Assembly: GCA_964483155.1 (NCBI GenBank)
Contig: CAZAAC010000096.1
Location: 1-6,479, forward strand
Reading direction: 5' to 3'
Length of the DNA stretch: 6,479 nt
DNA from: JAAYYM01 sp964483155
Lineage (GTDB): Bacteria > Bacillota > Clostridia > Lachnospirales > Lachnospiraceae
Within the stretch, counting starts at the first letter, position 1. Every line of letters starts with the position of its first letter. Of the stretch, positions 6,454 through 6,479 are shown in pieces. The notes under the pieces were generated by a model. It was not told where the DNA came from, searched no databases, and saw nothing but the letters and a program-made list of their open reading frames with translations. The position numbers were made by a program, and so were the translations under genes.

Positions 6454-6479
6454 TCTTTGTTCCCCCAAAGCTCTTCCAT
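6450..6479 (-). CDS. C-terminal end of the gene upstream of fabD (partial)
   Basis: Reading the minus strand into the window gives a frame ending ...EELWGNKE and a TGA (6452-6450) that overlaps the fabD ATG as ATGA. The same overlap style joins fabD to fabG and fabG to fabF, so this is very likely the true end of a preceding operon gene, running in from beyond the window edge. By the common Firmicute order, the enoyl-ACP reductase gene fabK or the acyl carrier protein gene would be expected here. The short tail does not look like an acyl carrier protein end and is too short to identify fabK. Confidence 0.65.
   Translation of the reverse strand: MEELWGNKE
6461..6466 (-). promoter_or_regulatory. 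Ribosome binding site fixing the fabD start
   Basis: Minus-strand GGGGGA followed by a 7-base spacer precedes the ATG at 6453. It lies within the last codons of the upstream gene, as expected for translational coupling, and would be coding if the TTG at 6468 were used. Confidence 0.75.

Noticed and set aside
1..6479. Search by eye for tRNA, rRNA, CRISPR repeats, insertion sequences, attachment sites and phage or defence genes
   Set aside because: Nothing supporting any of these was seen. The window is almost fully explained by core metabolic genes and their signals.

Overview
The window looks like chromosomal DNA of a low-GC Gram-positive anaerobe of the class Clostridia, most likely Lachnospiraceae or a close relative. 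This is inferred from AT-rich non-coding DNA, strong GGAGG-type ribosome binding sites, a lipoprotein with a clostridial-type lipobox, and Firmicute-style wording of the FabD, FabF and FabG active-site motifs. The genus cannot be fixed from the sequence alone.

Layout. Positions 1-243 are non-coding and hold a good sigma-A-type promoter (98-126) and a leader with an inverted repeat, ahead of a plus-strand DegV-family gene (244-1080), a FakB-like fatty-acid-binding protein. A perfect 17-bp hairpin (1111-1148) separates it from everything else, which is on the minus strand. Read in its own direction, the minus strand carries the last codons of an unidentified gene (to 6450), then fabD, fabG, fabF, fabZ and a MarR-family regulator resembling FabT. 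A textbook rho-independent terminator (2576-2612) follows. After it comes a separate transcription unit with its own promoter (2463-2491), encoding a CapA-family lipoprotein (2434-1187).

How the genes fit together. FabD loads malonyl groups onto acyl carrier protein, FabF condenses, FabG reduces and FabZ dehydrates. With an enoyl reductase, which must lie outside the window, these form the type II fatty acid elongation cycle. The junctions upstream gene/fabD, fabD/fabG and fabG/fabF are all 4-base ATGA overlaps, and fabF/fabZ are 4 bases apart, so the block is one translationally coupled operon. The MarR gene at its end is the natural candidate for a lipid-responsive regulator. The FakB-like protein would bring exogenous fatty acids into the phosphorylation route, so the window may pair synthesis with uptake of fatty acids. 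The CapA-like lipoprotein has no visible functional link.

No new system is evident. The points worth a second look are the Tyr replacing the usual carboxylate-binding His in the FakB-like protein, the absence of accB and the acetyl-CoA carboxylase genes from their usual places in the fab cluster, the regulator-last gene order with an AT-rich dyad before it, and the structured leader of the FakB-like gene. No RNA genes, insertion sequences, CRISPR arrays or phage genes were seen.
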